Shown: positions 1 to 10,203, counted from the first letter of the stretch. The stretch is 64,000 nt of DNA from Flavobacterium sp. 140616W15 (GCF_003668995.1 NZ_CP033068.1:3968001-4032000); one strand, 5' to 3'. Translations and numbers: made by a program. Notes: generated by a model from the letters alone, not told the origin.

Positions 1-884
1 TAAGCTTTGAGTTTTATATTGCTTTTTGGTAATAAGAAAGGTAGTAAATCATTGTGTGCTGAACCTATATCGGCCGATCCATACACAACCAATATTGGAT
101 TTTTAAATTTTCGTAGGCTCTCATAACTCATATTTTCGTTATGACTCAACCAGTTATTAAAATTTACATTATCCTTAAACGCTATTTTATTTGCAGGAAT
201 GTTTTTGTAATCATCTATTAATTTATCAATTTCTAATTGAGAAGCTTCATCATTATTTGTCCCAAAACCCTTAACTCGCTCACGCAAAATGCTTTCGGTT
301 ACTCTATTAAAGGGATCTGCCGACATACAAACTAGTTTTGCAATTTTTGTATTATTCTCTGCTAGTTTACACGCTACTCTGTAACCTTCAGAATGTCCGA
401 TAACAAAGATGGAATCTTTTATGGTCCTTTTATCACCATATAAATAGTTTATAACCGATTGTACCTGACTAACTCTGTATCCTAAATTATTGTTTTTTAT
501 ATACTCTAGAGGTACTTCTCCGTTTGAATCTAGATAACCGTTTGCATCTTTATCGTAGCTACCGATTAAAGGAATTCCTTTTCTTGCAATAATGATAAAA
601 TTAAATTTTTCAGAATACTCCTTAATACTAAACGGAATCAGAGAATTAGATACTTCTTGATCATAAAAAATTACTGGCAGAGGCAATGAACCTTGAATAA
701 ACAAAATTGTAGGCTTTGGCACTTTAGAATCGCTTTTAGATATCAAAAAGACAATTGTATCGTTCTTTGACTTCAGGGATATTTTATCAAACCCTGCTTT
801 TTGCAAATGGAAATCTTCTCCGCTTTGTGCATGCATAACAAAACACGAAAATGAAGCTATTATAAAATACCTAAGGATGCTCAT
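1..884 (-). CDS. Secreted alpha/beta hydrolase, 3' part outside the window
   Basis: The frame is open from an ATG at 884 to the left edge, so the C-terminus is missing. The first 20 residues form a signal peptide ending ...VMHAQ, which suggests a periplasmic or exported enzyme. The nucleophile elbow GHSEG places the catalytic Ser near residue 165. A later strand ILVVYGSAD probably supplies the acid; the catalytic His would lie beyond the edge. The fold is that of serine esterases and peptidases; the substrate cannot be told. It shares strand and neighbourhood with a second hydrolase (4536-5462), but the two are not close copies. Fold is seen; function is inferred only to hydrolase level. Confidence 0.8.
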   Translation of the reverse strand, partial: MSILRYFIIASFSCFVMHAQSGEDFHLQKAGFDKISLKSKNDTIVFLISKSDSKVPKPTILFIQGSLPLPVIFYDQEVSNSLIPFSIKEYSEKFNFIIIARKGIPLIGSYDKDANGYLDSNGEVPLEYIKNNNLGYRVSQVQSVINYLYGDKRTIKDSIFVIGHSEGYRVACKLAENNTKIAKLVCMSADPFNRVTESILRERVKGFGTNNDEASQLEIDKLIDDYKNIPANKIAFKDNVNFNNWLSHNENMSYESLRKFKNPILVVYGSADIGSAHNDLLPFLLPKSNIKLKA

Positions 885-1003
885 TTATTAAATTTAAATT
901 GTTTCTATATTCTTACATAAACAAATATATCCTATAAATATCATTTTTACTAATCGGTTATTTAATTTGAATGTTTGGACAAAGCCAAAAAAAATATTCG
1001 CAA

Positions 1004-1324
1004 TTAACTTTTAATCATTTCTATATGCGGGATATCATCTTCAAGATACATCTCATTAGTTTGTATAAAACCATGGCTTTCATAGAATTTTTTCAAATAT
1101 AATTGCGCTCCAACAGTGATATCGGTTTTACCAAAATGAGTTTTGATTCCTGCAATTGCTTCTGTCATTAAATCATGTCCCCATTTTTTATCCCGATAAT
1201 CCGGACTTACAACTACTCTTCCTATAGAAGCGCTATCAAAATCTAAAACATCAAAAATCTCATTATTCTTTTTATAAAGCATCATTCTAATTTGATTCCC
1301 TAAATCATTATTTACAATATCCAT
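1004..1324 (-). pseudogene. Truncated elaA-type GNAT acetyltransferase copy
   Basis: An open frame of 106 codons. From about residue 30 (SIGRVVVSPDYRDKKWGHDL) it is nearly identical to the last 75 residues of the intact acetyltransferase at 5517-5963. The first 30 residues are unrelated to the N-terminal half of that protein, so the first strands and helices of the GNAT fold are missing. The acetyl-CoA pyrophosphate-binding region is retained. It is most likely a recombination remnant fused to a foreign start rather than a working enzyme. One of three elaA-like copies within 5 kb. Confidence 0.75.
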
Positions 1325-1414
1325 TTTTTTGAAAAGTAAACAGAAAGGTCATTTAATTAAAAACAACCTTTCTTAAATTAATTGAATATAAAATTTAAAT
1401 TAAATACTTGGGCT

Positions 1415-1564
1415 TCAAATATATTGTCTAATACCGTCCCAAAAATGACACCAATCAAAATCTGCGGGAACATTACCTCCTTCTAGTTTAGCCAAGATCT
1501 CATCTTCTTGAATATTTTCGCTCATTTTTTTAAAATTATCTAAGCCTAACTTTCTGCTTTCCAT
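1415..1564 (-). CDS. Double-glycine leader peptide (bacteriocin/RiPP-like precursor)
   Basis: A 49-codon gene found by reading the minus strand between the elaA fragment and the decayed XRE gene. Residues 1-30 form a charged helical leader ending DEILAKLEGG, the classic Gly-Gly processing site of peptides exported by C39-peptidase ABC transporters. Bacteroidota natural-product precursors often have leaders of this build (KLGLDNFKK near the start). The predicted 19-residue core has one Cys (residue 39), two Trp, two Phe and one Tyr and is mildly acidic. No modification enzyme, transporter or immunity gene is visible nearby, so the peptide may be an orphan served in trans. The GG leader is seen; export and activity are inferred. 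Confidence 0.6.
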   Translation of the reverse strand: MESRKLGLDNFKKMSENIQEDEILAKLEGGNVPADFDWCHFWDGIRQYI

Positions 1565-1721
1565 GTTTTTTTATTTTAAATTAATTATTAAAGAAAAAAA
1601 TCACAATCATTTCCTTGGTCTCTCCAGCGCAGGTTTAAAAGCAAATAATCACAATATCAAACAAACATATTTATGCTTTTTCTTACATTATTGGTTTTGT
1701 TTTTATTAATATTGTAAATAA

Positions 1722-2077
1722 ATTATTCTATTTCTTACAATTCATATAAATAAGATTGGTCTTAAAATTAAAGCAAGAAGAAAAAATCAAGGATTATCGC
1801 AAGATAACATAGCATTTGAATTAGGTACTAATCAACCTTCTTATGCTAGATTAGAAAAAGAAGATGATAGAATCAGTATTACAAGACTAATAAAAATCGC
1901 AAATATTCTCAATACCTCAGTTTCAATGTTAATAAATGAAAATTTCGGCACTTTAGAAATTAACGAAAAACCTAAAGATTGTATTAGTAATATAGTCCAA
2001 GAAAACAAAGAAGACATTCAAACTTTGAAAAGCCAAATTTTTTTTTGAAAAAGCAAATCGAAAATAAAGAAATATAA
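1722..2077 (+). pseudogene. Decayed XRE-family HTH regulator
   Basis: The frame encodes a clear helix-turn-helix: IGLKIKARRKNQGLSQDNIAFELG, then the recognition helix TNQPSYARLEKEDDRISITRL and ANILNTSVSMLI. There is no ATG, GTG or TTG between the upstream in-frame stop (1719-1721) and the HTH. The frame stops at 2048 inside a run of nine T. Reading the run as eight T restores a sensible C-terminus (LKKQIENKEI) ending at 2077. The lost start and the homopolymer frameshift both indicate decay. A regulator in front of the flippase would suit a polysaccharide locus. Confidence 0.6.
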
Positions 2078-2227
2078 ATATTAGACATTTGACAACTACT
2101 TTACTCCGATAAGTTTTTATAAGGAAGCTTCTTTTAAACAATTCAAATTAATAATAATCAAGCTAAAAAATTTATTACACAATTACGCAATAGTAATAAA
2201 CAATTATAGTCAACTAGTTAAGAATAA

Positions 2228-3719
2228 ATGGGAATAATATTAAATCAATCTATAAAAAATACAATCATTACATATTTAGGATTTGGAATAGGAGCTATAA
2301 ATACTCTTTTTTTATTTCCTGTCATTTTAGGGGATGTTTACTATGCTTTAACTGGATACATTTCATCTGCATCAAATATAATAATGCCTTTGTTAGCATT
2401 CGGCATGCAAAACACTTTGATCAAATTTTATTCTCAATATCAAACTGAAGAGGAAAAAAATGGCTTCTTATCATTTACTGTTTTCGTTCCAATTTTGTTT
2501 TTTATCCCTATATCTTTAGTATCCTTATACTTCTACCAAGACATTACTTTCTTTGTTTCAAAGAAAAATAAAATTGTAAAATCATTTATTTTACTAATTC
2601 CTCTTATTGGTTTGTGTATGGGTTATTTTGAAATTTTCTATGCTTGGGCTAGAGTAAATATGCATTCTGTTTTTGGAAATTTCATAAAAGAGGTCGGAAT
2701 AAGATTACTTAGTTTAATCGCCTTGATTTCCGTGTATTATAAATTGATAACTATTCAATCTTTTTTGTACATAACTGGCGGAATTTATTTTTTTTCTTTA
2801 ATAATTATGATGTACTATGCCTTCTATTTAAAAAAACCGGTATTTAAATTATATATACCTAATAATATAAAAATATTATTGAATATACTTTTTACATTAT
2901 ACTTTCAGGAACAATAGCCAATTTACTTTTAGATGTAGACAAATTAATGCTTAACCAATATTTATCTATTCAAAATATTGCTTTTTATGGTGTAGCAACA
3001 TATATAGCATTAGTTATCTCAGTTCCAAGTAGAGCAATGCAACAAATTATCTATCCGATTACTGCCAAACTAATGATTAATAACGAATATGAAAAATTAA
3101 ATTTAATTTATAAAAAAACATCAATTAATCTTCAAGTCGTAGGAGGATTAGTAATGCTTTGTATTTTTACCAATATTAATGAACTTTATGCGTTAATTCC
3201 AAAAGAAGGATATAGTAGTGGCAAATGGGTAGTTTTTATGATTGGTCTTTCTAAATACTTTGAATTAATATTAGGAAACAATAATGCCATTATTTTTAAC
3301 TCTAAGTATTACAAAACAATATTAGTTTTAGGTGTTTTATTAGTTTTTTTTATAATAACTTTTGATATGTATTTTATCCCAAAATTCGGAGTTATAGGAG
3401 CTGCATTTGCTACATTATTATCTATGACATTATATAGTTTAGCAAAATTACTTTTTGTCGTAAAAAAATGAAATTATATCCCTTTACAAAGGAAACAGTA
3501 TACTCTATCATCATTACAATTCTTCTGTTTCTCACATTTTACTTTTGGGAATTTTCTTTTCCACATATAATCAATATAATCCTAAAATCAATTATATTAA
3601 CAATATTATACTTCTTTATCCATTATAAATTTATTATTTCAGTTGATATAAACAAGATTATTAAGCAGTTTCTGCTTAATCCCTTACATGAAAACTTTAA
3701 TAATTTTAAGCAAAAATAA
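2228..3719 (+). pseudogene. Polysaccharide flippase (Wzx/MATE-like), broken by two frameshifts
   Basis: Three consecutive open pieces (2228-2917, 2930-3471, 3468-3719) join into one hydrophobic protein of about 490 residues with 12-14 membrane segments, as expected of a Wzx-type O-antigen/capsule flippase. Restoring one T in the five-T run near 2890 continues into SGTIANLLLDVDKLMLNQYL, the usual mid-protein motif of the family. Restoring one A in the seven-A run near 3462 fuses ...KLLFVVKK with MKLYPFTKETVYS. It would flip lipid-linked oligosaccharide across the inner membrane. No glycosyltransferase or polymerase lies nearby. The gene looks like a stranded, decaying remnant of a surface-polysaccharide locus. 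Confidence 0.75.
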
Positions 3720-3732
3720 TTTTCAGTTTTTT

Positions 3733-4042
3733 AATACAAAAGCTAAAATCAATAGACTTAAAAAAATTGAATCTTATCACGGAAAGATTAATAATGTAAC
3801 TAAGCAGAATAAAAATGGACGTAAAAACATTACGGAGGTTGAATGGCTAAAAATAGCTAAGGAATTAGATATAAAAAAGAAGCTATTTATGAACCTGATA
3901 CAAAAAATATAAAATACAGAGATGATATAAACATAAATCATTTTAACATCCCTGATTTTCTTATTGAACATCTTGAATCATTAAAAAAGAAAACAACAAA
4001 CTCAAAGAAAAATTAAAAAAAAATGAAGAATCAGTAATTTAA
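3733..4042 (+). pseudogene. Second decayed XRE-type regulator
   Basis: Pieces in two frames read NTKAKINRLKKIESYHGK, then KNGRKNITEVEWLKIAKEL, then EAIYEPDTKNIKYRDD and a C-terminal coiled coil ending KNEESVI. Two A-runs (near 3880 and 3985) each lack one base. The middle of the HTH (between IESYHGK and KNGRKNITE) appears deleted. Whole proteins of this type are small cytoplasmic regulators. It abuts the decayed elaA copy on the opposite strand. Confidence 0.5.
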
Positions 4043-4043
4043 T

Positions 4044-4475
4044 CTACTTTCTCACCATTTCTATATACGGGATATCATCTTCCAGATACATCTCATTAGT
4101 ATGTATAAAACCATGGCTTTCATAGAATTTTTTCAACTATAATTGCGCTCCAACAGTGATATCGGTTTTACCAAAATGGGGGTTAATCCCTGCAATTGCT
4201 TCTGTCATTAAATCATGTCCTCATTTTTTATCACGATAATCCGGACTTACAACTACTCACTACCCTTCCAATAGAAGCGTTATCAAAACTAATTCCAGCA
4301 TCAAAAAGACGTGCGTGTGCCACAATTTTACCTTCATACTCGCCCATTAGGTGCAAAGCGAGTTTGTCTTTGTCATCAATATCCAAATAAACACAGTTTT
4401 GCTCCACTACAAAGACTTCGCTTCTTAATTTTAGAGTATCAATAGTTTATGAACAATTAATGCCTCAAAAGGTTT
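4044..4475 (-). pseudogene. Degenerate elaA-type acetyltransferase copy
   Basis: Nearly full-length copy of the acetyltransferase at 5517-5963, read on the minus strand. It is inactivated by an in-frame TAG where the intact gene has a Tyr codon (QLYLKKF becomes QL-stop-LKKF), by a short insertion of about 7 nt before the SIGRVVV segment, and by deletions at the 5' end. It lies directly after hydrolase 4536-5462, which itself follows the intact elaA gene. This suggests that a duplication or insertion of the hydrolase separated two tandem copies. Confidence 0.8.
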
Positions 4476-4535
4476 TTGAAACCTTGTAGGAACAGAATTT
4501 CTATTAAAAATTTACGTTTGATTAATCAACTCAGG

Positions 4536-5462
4536 TTACAAATATCTTTTTAACCAATCTGCTATTTGATCTAATAAATTATCATTTACAACTTCTAAAT
4601 CGTGTCCTTCATTTTCATAAACTAGTAAACGTGTAGTATATCCTTTTGAATCTAATTTAGAATAAAAAGCAAAAGCATTATTAACATCAACTTTCACATC
4701 TTTATTACCTTGAATAATAAAATGCGAAACGTTTTTATTCTGAATTGAATCGATGGCCAGCAAACTAGAACGTGATTTTAGGGCTGTAACAGAATCCTTG
4801 GCATAACCGGGAATTCTTTCTCTGTAAACACCAAACATCTCAGGTCGCTTTGTTTGGTATAAATCAGCTTGTCCCGCAATTGCAATATTGGTTTTTATGC
4901 GATTGGTTTTCTTTAGCATCAAGAAATTGGTCATCACACCACGACTCCAGCCAAAAACTCCAATTCTCTTTTTGTCAGCATTAGGCAATTGATCTATAAT
5001 ATCAAAAAGGTTTAAAACATCATTAACATCTTTACCTCCAAATTCATCTTCTCCCTCACTTACTGATGTACCACGGAGCTGAGAACCAATAACAATATAA
5101 CCTTCATTAGCAATTTTGCTAAGAAACTCTGTTAAAAATCCTGATTTTACTGCGCCAAAATTACCATTACCACCACGATTATATATTAAAACAGGATACA
5201 CTCCTTTCTTTTTGGGCTCTATTAAAAACCCTCTAAGTTTAAGATTATCAAAAGACGTGTAGTTGATGCTATGAAAATTTAAAGAATCAAGAAATTGATA
5301 TTCTTTTTTGAAAACTATCTTGTCATTTATCTTGTCAGAAATAACAGGATTAAAAGGGTAATCTGTGACTTTACGAATCTCTAAGATAAAATTCGTTTTT
5401 GATATTTGTGAAGAACCGAAATTAAAAAAAAGCAATAAAGCTAAAAGAGTAATTTTATTCAT
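4536..5462 (-). CDS. Secreted S9-like alpha/beta hydrolase
   Basis: 308 residues with a signal peptide (MNKITLLALLLFFNFGSS). The catalytic triad of the prolyl-oligopeptidase/dienelactone-hydrolase fold is visible: Ser173 in GWSRG, Asp255 in IQGNKDVKV and His287 in ENEGHD. The oxyanion-side motif YNRGGNG (near residue 95) is typical of S9-type exported peptidases or esterases. The beta-propeller of true prolyl oligopeptidases is absent. Likely a periplasmic peptidase or esterase of unknown substrate. It lies 54 nt downstream of elaA, in the same direction. Confidence 0.85.
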   Translation of the reverse strand: MNKITLLALLLFFNFGSSQISKTNFILEIRKVTDYPFNPVISDKINDKIVFKKEYQFLDSLNFHSINYTSFDNLKLRGFLIEPKKKGVYPVLIYNRGGNGNFGAVKSGFLTEFLSKIANEGYIVIGSQLRGTSVSEGEDEFGGKDVNDVLNLFDIIDQLPNADKKRIGVFGWSRGVMTNFLMLKKTNRIKTNIAIAGQADLYQTKRPEMFGVYRERIPGYAKDSVTALKSRSSLLAIDSIQNKNVSHFIIQGNKDVKVDVNNAFAFYSKLDSKGYTTRLLVYENEGHDLEVVNDNLLDQIADWLKRYL

Positions 5463-5516
5463 AATTGACTTAAGAGATTGGTTATAGAAACAATCACAAA
5501 ACTACTCTTTTAAAAA

Positions 5517-5963
5517 CTACTTTCTCACCATTTCTATATGCGGAATATCGTCTTCCAGATACATTTCGCTGGTTTGTATAAAACCATGGCTTTCATAGAA
5601 TTTTTTCAAATATAATTGCGCTCCAATAGTGATATCGGTTTTACCAAAATGAGTTTTAATCCCTGCAATTGCTTCTGTCATTAAATCATGTCCCCATTTT
5701 TTATCACGATAATCCGGGCTTACAACTACTCTTCCTATAGAAGCGTTATCAAAACTAATTCCAGCATCAAAGAGGCGTGCGTGTGCCACAATTTTACCTT
5801 CATACTCGCCCATTAGGTGCAAAGCGAGTTTGTCTTTGCCATCAATATCCAAATAAACACAGTTTTGCTCCACTACAAAGACTTCACTTCTTAATTTTAG
5901 AGTATCATATAATTCATGAACAGTTAATGCCTCAAAAGGCTTTATTTTCCAATTTGGTTTCAT
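5517..5963 (-). CDS. elaA: ElaA-type GNAT N-acetyltransferase
   Basis: 148 residues, the normal length for ElaA-like proteins. It starts with WKIKPFEALTVHELYDTLKLRSEVFVVEQ and a cofactor-binding segment near SIGRVVVSPDYRDKKWG, followed by the C-terminal FYESHGF strand-helix of GNAT enzymes. It would transfer an acetyl group from acetyl-CoA to a small molecule or protein; the substrate in this family is not established. This is the only intact copy of three in the window (see 1004-1324 and 4044-4475). The family match is confident, the role unknown. Confidence 0.85.
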   Translation of the reverse strand: MKPNWKIKPFEALTVHELYDTLKLRSEVFVVEQNCVYLDIDGKDKLALHLMGEYEGKIVAHARLFDAGISFDNASIGRVVVSPDYRDKKWGHDLMTEAIAGIKTHFGKTDITIGAQLYLKKFYESHGFIQTSEMYLEDDIPHIEMVRK

Positions 5964-5999
5964 CTATAATAGTATAATGTAGTTTTATAATAAAGAATA

Positions 6000-6977
6000 T
6001 TATCGGTTGTTAATTTTAACCGATTTAATAATTGCTTCAAGTTCTAACATTGAATCTCGTTCTTCATGCGAAGGAGAATAACAAAATCCCTCAAGAACTA
6101 ATATTCGATTATAGGCTTTATCAATAATTGCGTAATTGATGAATGGGCCAGTCATAAAGTCATTCCTTAAATCCCAAGTCCCTCTGGTTTCATAAGCTGT
6201 TTTTCCATCAAGAATGATTTTAGAAAAATAAGGTGCATATGCTTCTTCTGTTATCATTCGGGTATTGGGTTCTCTGCCTTTAATATATCTTCCTACCGAA
6301 TCTCGCATCCTTACTATATTGCCTACAATATTTGAGCTATTGGTGATATTATTTATCGGAACTTGATAAATGAGTAAACTAGTACTACCACTTGCCATTT
6401 CTTTTTTTAGCCAAATAAAATTACGTTTATGCAATACGTATTGATATGCAGTTGGAACATCTAACTTGATATGAAACTTATTATTAAGAATGTCAGGATT
6501 CAACAATGATTTACTGTTGATTTTTTGGCACTGAGCAATTTCTGTTTCCCTAATAATTCGAATTATCTGTGGGGTGTGTATTTCAAATGCATTTATAATA
6601 TCTGAAACTGATTTTCCAGATATTCGAAACACATTCTGAGGTGATGTGTATACATTTTTTGTAATTTCGAATTTATTGACATTTGATTTTTTTACCACAA
6701 TAATATTTCGCCCATCGGTCATAAAACCTTCAAGTAATTTGGCTGGATATTGATTTATGGTAAACAAAGGCTCTTCTTGGATGAGCCCAACAACTGGTGA
6801 AGCAAATTTATTTCGGATGCTATCTCCTACTTCTCCATACCACAACTGATCATCTATAATAACCGAGATTGTGTTTATCTTACTGCTATTCTTGTGCTGA
6901 TGTATCCTCTCATTCTTTTTTAGACATGAGAATAACAAAAATGGAATTATAAGCAATAAAAAATGGGTTTTATTCAT
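6000..6977 (-). CDS. DUF4837 family lipoprotein
   Basis: 325 residues with a lipoprotein signal peptide (LLLIIPFLLFSC, lipid-attached Cys at 18). The conserved features of DUF4837 are present: SVIIDDQLWYGEVGDSIR near residue 40, VPTAYQYVLHKRNFIWLKKE in the middle and ETRGTWDLRNDFMTGPFINYAI near the end. The family is restricted to Bacteroidota, of unknown function, and in my recollection is usually found beside the LysM lytic transglycosylase, as here (8874-7033). An envelope role at the periplasmic face is inferred from the anchor and the neighbour. Confidence 0.85.
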   Translation of the reverse strand: MNKTHFLLLIIPFLLFSCLKKNERIHQHKNSSKINTISVIIDDQLWYGEVGDSIRNKFASPVVGLIQEEPLFTINQYPAKLLEGFMTDGRNIIVVKKSNVNKFEITKNVYTSPQNVFRISGKSVSDIINAFEIHTPQIIRIIRETEIAQCQKINSKSLLNPDILNNKFHIKLDVPTAYQYVLHKRNFIWLKKEMASGSTSLLIYQVPINNITNSSNIVGNIVRMRDSVGRYIKGREPNTRMITEEAYAPYFSKIILDGKTAYETRGTWDLRNDFMTGPFINYAIIDKAYNRILVLEGFCYSPSHEERDSMLELEAIIKSVKINNR

Positions 6978-7032
6978 TTTTAATTTTTAGTTAAGTTCTG
7001 AAATAAAACCCAAATTTATATACAATTTTTGA

Positions 7033-8874
7033 TTATCCGTTTATTTTGAGTTTCATTCCGGGTTTAATGTCTCCGTTTTCTATATCATTCCATTTTTTAA
7101 TATCCGAAATAGTTACTCCTGGATATTTTTTGGCGATGCTATATAACGAATCTCCTTTTTTAACATAATAATCAACTCCACTATTTTTTGCAGTTGCAGA
7201 TTTTTTCTTAAATGTATCGATGTTGTTTGATGCAACTAAAATTTCTGGAGCATCCTCTGATTCTTCTGCTTTTGAATGAATAACTAACTTTTTCATTGGA
7301 GTTACTATATCCATATTCTCGGCTGTCAATCCATTCCAGTCTTTTAAGTCTGCTACCGAAACATTCAGTTTTCTTGCAATACTACTCAAGTTATCTCCTG
7401 CTTGCACCACATAAAGTGATGATTGTGCGTCTTTTGAATTTTTATCTTCAACACTAGCAATAGCTTCTTCTGTACGTTTTTTATCAACAGCAGGTGCTAA
7501 TTTTACTTCGTTAATGTCTTTCTTGATAATTTTAGTTTCCGAAATAATTTTTAAATTTCTACCTAAAGCAATTGAATTACTCTTTAGATTATTCCATTTC
7601 TTCAACTGAATAACTGAAACATTGTATTTACTTGCAATTGCACCTAAATTATCTCCTGAACGAACTTTATAAAGTTGTGTTTTTGAGATAACTGTTTGCG
7701 TTGCTCTAGGCGAAGCAACTTTTGCAGAAGCAATTGATGTTTGAACTTGATTTATTTTTGGATTTGATTCATAATTAAGGTAAGCGTAAATCTTATCTTC
7801 ATTTGAAGCAAATACTGAAGCTTTTTCTTTTGGTAACCTCAAGAAATGGTCTTCATCTTGATAAAACGGAACTACATTAAGTTTATACGAAGGATTTAGA
7901 AATTGCAATTGTGCTTCGGGAACATCTAACAAACTTGAGATTTGTTTGAATGTCATCTTCTCTTTAATCCGTATAGTATCTGTTTCAAAATGTTGTACAA
8001 CAGCTCTATCTGGATTTATTCCGTGTTCATTGTGGTATTCATAAAGGTACATTGTTGCTAAAAAAGCGGGAACATATCCTTGTGTTTCTTTTGGTAAGTG
8101 ACTGCGAATGTCCCAATACGTTTTCTTCCCTCCTGAACGACGAATCGCTTTTGATACATTTCCTGGACCTGAATTATAGGATGCCAAAACTAGCTCCCAA
8201 TCGCCAAAAATAGTAAACATCTTCGACATATAATCCGCTGCAGCAGCTGATGCTTTTAAAGGATCACTACGCTCATCGATAAACGAATCTATTTTTAGAT
8301 TGTACTGTTTACCTGTATGATACATAAACTGCCAAAGTCCTGTAGCTCCCATTTTAGAAACTGCTTTAGGGTTTAAAGCAGATTCTACAACGGCTAAATA
8401 TTTTATTTCTAAAGGGACGTTTTGTTTAGCAAATGCCTCTTCGAACATCGGAAAATAATATTCTGATAAAGCCATTAATCGAGAAAATGATTTTTTACGA
8501 TTTTTTAAGAATGACTTTATAATATTTTCCAACCCTTGATTATACTGAATATTAAAGGGCGATTTCTCATTCATTGCCGCCAATCGTTGTTTTAGCAACT
8601 CTGTTGGCAATTCATAATCTACCTTTGCATCTGTATTTAAAGTTTGGATATCTTTTGATAAATCTTCATAAATGTCTAAACTCACTAATTCTTTCATCCA
8701 AAGACTATCTACGCGACTTGCATATTCATCTTTTACGAATGATTTCTTAACTGAATCTAAATACGAAATTTTGATTTCCGGTTTTACAAGGGTATTTGTT
8801 TGTGCAACTTCTTGTGCAAACAAGCCCATTGTGGATAACAGGAGTACTGATAATGTGGTATTTTTTACAATCAT
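7033..8874 (-). CDS. mltD: MltD-like lytic transglycosylase with three LysM domains
   Basis: 613 residues. A signal peptide is followed by a GH23/SLT domain (about 130-320) with catalytic Glu164 in VVESALNPKA and the family motif GATGLWQFM. Three LysM modules follow at about 400-445, 490-535 and 568-613, each with the (S/A)GD(N/S)L...IA core. The enzyme cleaves the MurNAc-GlcNAc bond of peptidoglycan non-hydrolytically, with LysM modules binding the glycan. It acts in the periplasm or on the inner face of the outer membrane. It lies between pgk and the DUF4837 lipoprotein, all on the minus strand. Confidence 0.9.
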   Translation of the reverse strand: MIVKNTTLSVLLLSTMGLFAQEVAQTNTLVKPEIKISYLDSVKKSFVKDEYASRVDSLWMKELVSLDIYEDLSKDIQTLNTDAKVDYELPTELLKQRLAAMNEKSPFNIQYNQGLENIIKSFLKNRKKSFSRLMALSEYYFPMFEEAFAKQNVPLEIKYLAVVESALNPKAVSKMGATGLWQFMYHTGKQYNLKIDSFIDERSDPLKASAAAADYMSKMFTIFGDWELVLASYNSGPGNVSKAIRRSGGKKTYWDIRSHLPKETQGYVPAFLATMYLYEYHNEHGINPDRAVVQHFETDTIRIKEKMTFKQISSLLDVPEAQLQFLNPSYKLNVVPFYQDEDHFLRLPKEKASVFASNEDKIYAYLNYESNPKINQVQTSIASAKVASPRATQTVISKTQLYKVRSGDNLGAIASKYNVSVIQLKKWNNLKSNSIALGRNLKIISETKIIKKDINEVKLAPAVDKKRTEEAIASVEDKNSKDAQSSLYVVQAGDNLSSIARKLNVSVADLKDWNGLTAENMDIVTPMKKLVIHSKAEESEDAPEILVASNNIDTFKKKSATAKNSGVDYYVKKGDSLYSIAKKYPGVTISDIKKWNDIENGDIKPGMKLKING

Positions 8875-8981
8875 AATGTATATTTCTACTGGCTATATTT
8901 CAAACAATTATAATGCCATTATTTGCAAACTTAATAACAACAATCTAAAATACTCTTTAAAAAGTGTTAAAAATGAGATAG

Positions 8982-10169
8982 TTAGTCTAAAATAGCTGCT
9001 ATTCCAGGTAAAACTTTACCTTCTAGCATTTCTAACATTGCTCCACCTCCGGTAGATACGTAACTCATTTTTTCTTCGAAACCAAATTGTTTTACAGCTG
9101 CAACTGAATCTCCTCCTCCTACTAATGAGAAAGCTCCATTTGCTGTTGATGCTGCGATATAATCACCTAAAGCAATTGTTCCTTTAGCAAAAGATTCCAT
9201 TTCAAAAACTCCTAATGGTCCATTCCATAAGATCGTTTTTGAATCCATGATTACTTTTTCAAAGTTTGCCAATGATTTAGGACCTGCATCAAGACCTTGC
9301 CATCCATCAGGTATTGCATATACATCTACTACTTGTGTATTTGCTGTATTTGAGAAATCATCTGCAGCAATAACATCAACTGGAATATGAATTTGAACGC
9401 CTTTTTCTTTAGCCAATCTCAAAATTTCAAGTGCCAATTCTAATTTGTCATCTTCACAAATAGAATTTCCTACTTTACCACCTTGTGCTTTAATAAAGGT
9501 AAATGTCATTCCTCCCCCAATAATCATATGGTCAACTTTGTCTAAAATATTTTCGATAACAGTAATTTTCGAAGAAACTTTAGATCCACCTAGAACTGCT
9601 GTAACAGGTTTTTCACTATTTTTAAGTACTTTATTTAAGCTTTCTATTTCTTTTGCCAATAATGTTCCAAAACATTTTTCGTTTGGAAAAAATTGGGCAA
9701 TTATTGTTGTCGAAGCATGTGCTCTATGTGCTGTTCCAAAAGCGTCATTTACATAGATATCACCTAGTGATGCTAGTTCTTTTGCAAAAGCAACATCTCC
9801 TGCTTCTTCTTCGTCATGAAAACGTAAATTTTCTAGTAATAATACTTCGCCTGGTTTTAAATTAGCAGCAGCATCTTTGGCAACATCTCCAACACAATTT
9901 GTAGCAAACTGTACAGGAACACCTAAGATGTCTGAAGCTGTTTTTAAAATATGTTTTAAAGAGTATTTTTCTTCAACTCCTTTTGGTCTTCCTAAGTGTG
10001 ACATTAAAATCACGCTTCCGCCTTGTGCTAATATCGCATCTATTGTAGGCTTTGCTGCTTCTATACGAGTTGCATCTGTAACATTAAAATTTTCGTCTAA
10101 TGGCACGTTAAAATCAACACGAATTATTGCTTTTTTATTCTTAAAATCAAAATCTTTTAAAGTTTTCAT
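8982..10169 (-). CDS. pgk: Phosphoglycerate kinase
   Basis: 395 residues, the standard bacterial length. Hallmarks include the N-terminal substrate-binding segment [16 protein letters not shown] and the basic pocket SHLGRPKG. The middle motif is [11 protein letters not shown] and the C-terminal nucleotide-binding motif is VGGGDSVAA, with [13 protein letters not shown] near the end. It catalyses 1,3-bisphosphoglycerate + ADP to 3-phosphoglycerate + ATP in the cytoplasm. It follows sprF but has its own promoter (10204-10233) after a terminator, so it is not part of the gliding operon. Confidence 0.97.
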   Translation of the reverse strand: MKTLKDFDFKNKKAIIRVDFNVPLDENFNVTDATRIEAAKPTIDAILAQGGSVILMSHLGRPKGVEEKYSLKHILKTASDILGVPVQFATNCVGDVAKDAAANLKPGEVLLLENLRFHDEEEAGDVAFAKELASLGDIYVNDAFGTAHRAHASTTIIAQFFPNEKCFGTLLAKEIESLNKVLKNSEKPVTAVLGGSKVSSKITVIENILDKVDHMIIGGGMTFTFIKAQGGKVGNSICEDDKLELALEILRLAKEKGVQIHIPVDVIAADDFSNTANTQVVDVYAIPDGWQGLDAGPKSLANFEKVIMDSKTILWNGPLGVFEMESFAKGTIALGDYIAASTANGAFSLVGGGDSVAAVKQFGFEEKMSYVSTGGGAMLEMLEGKVLPGIAAILD

Positions 10170-10203
10170 TAAGGTAAGTTTTTAGTTTTTTTTGAAAGAA
10201 TAA

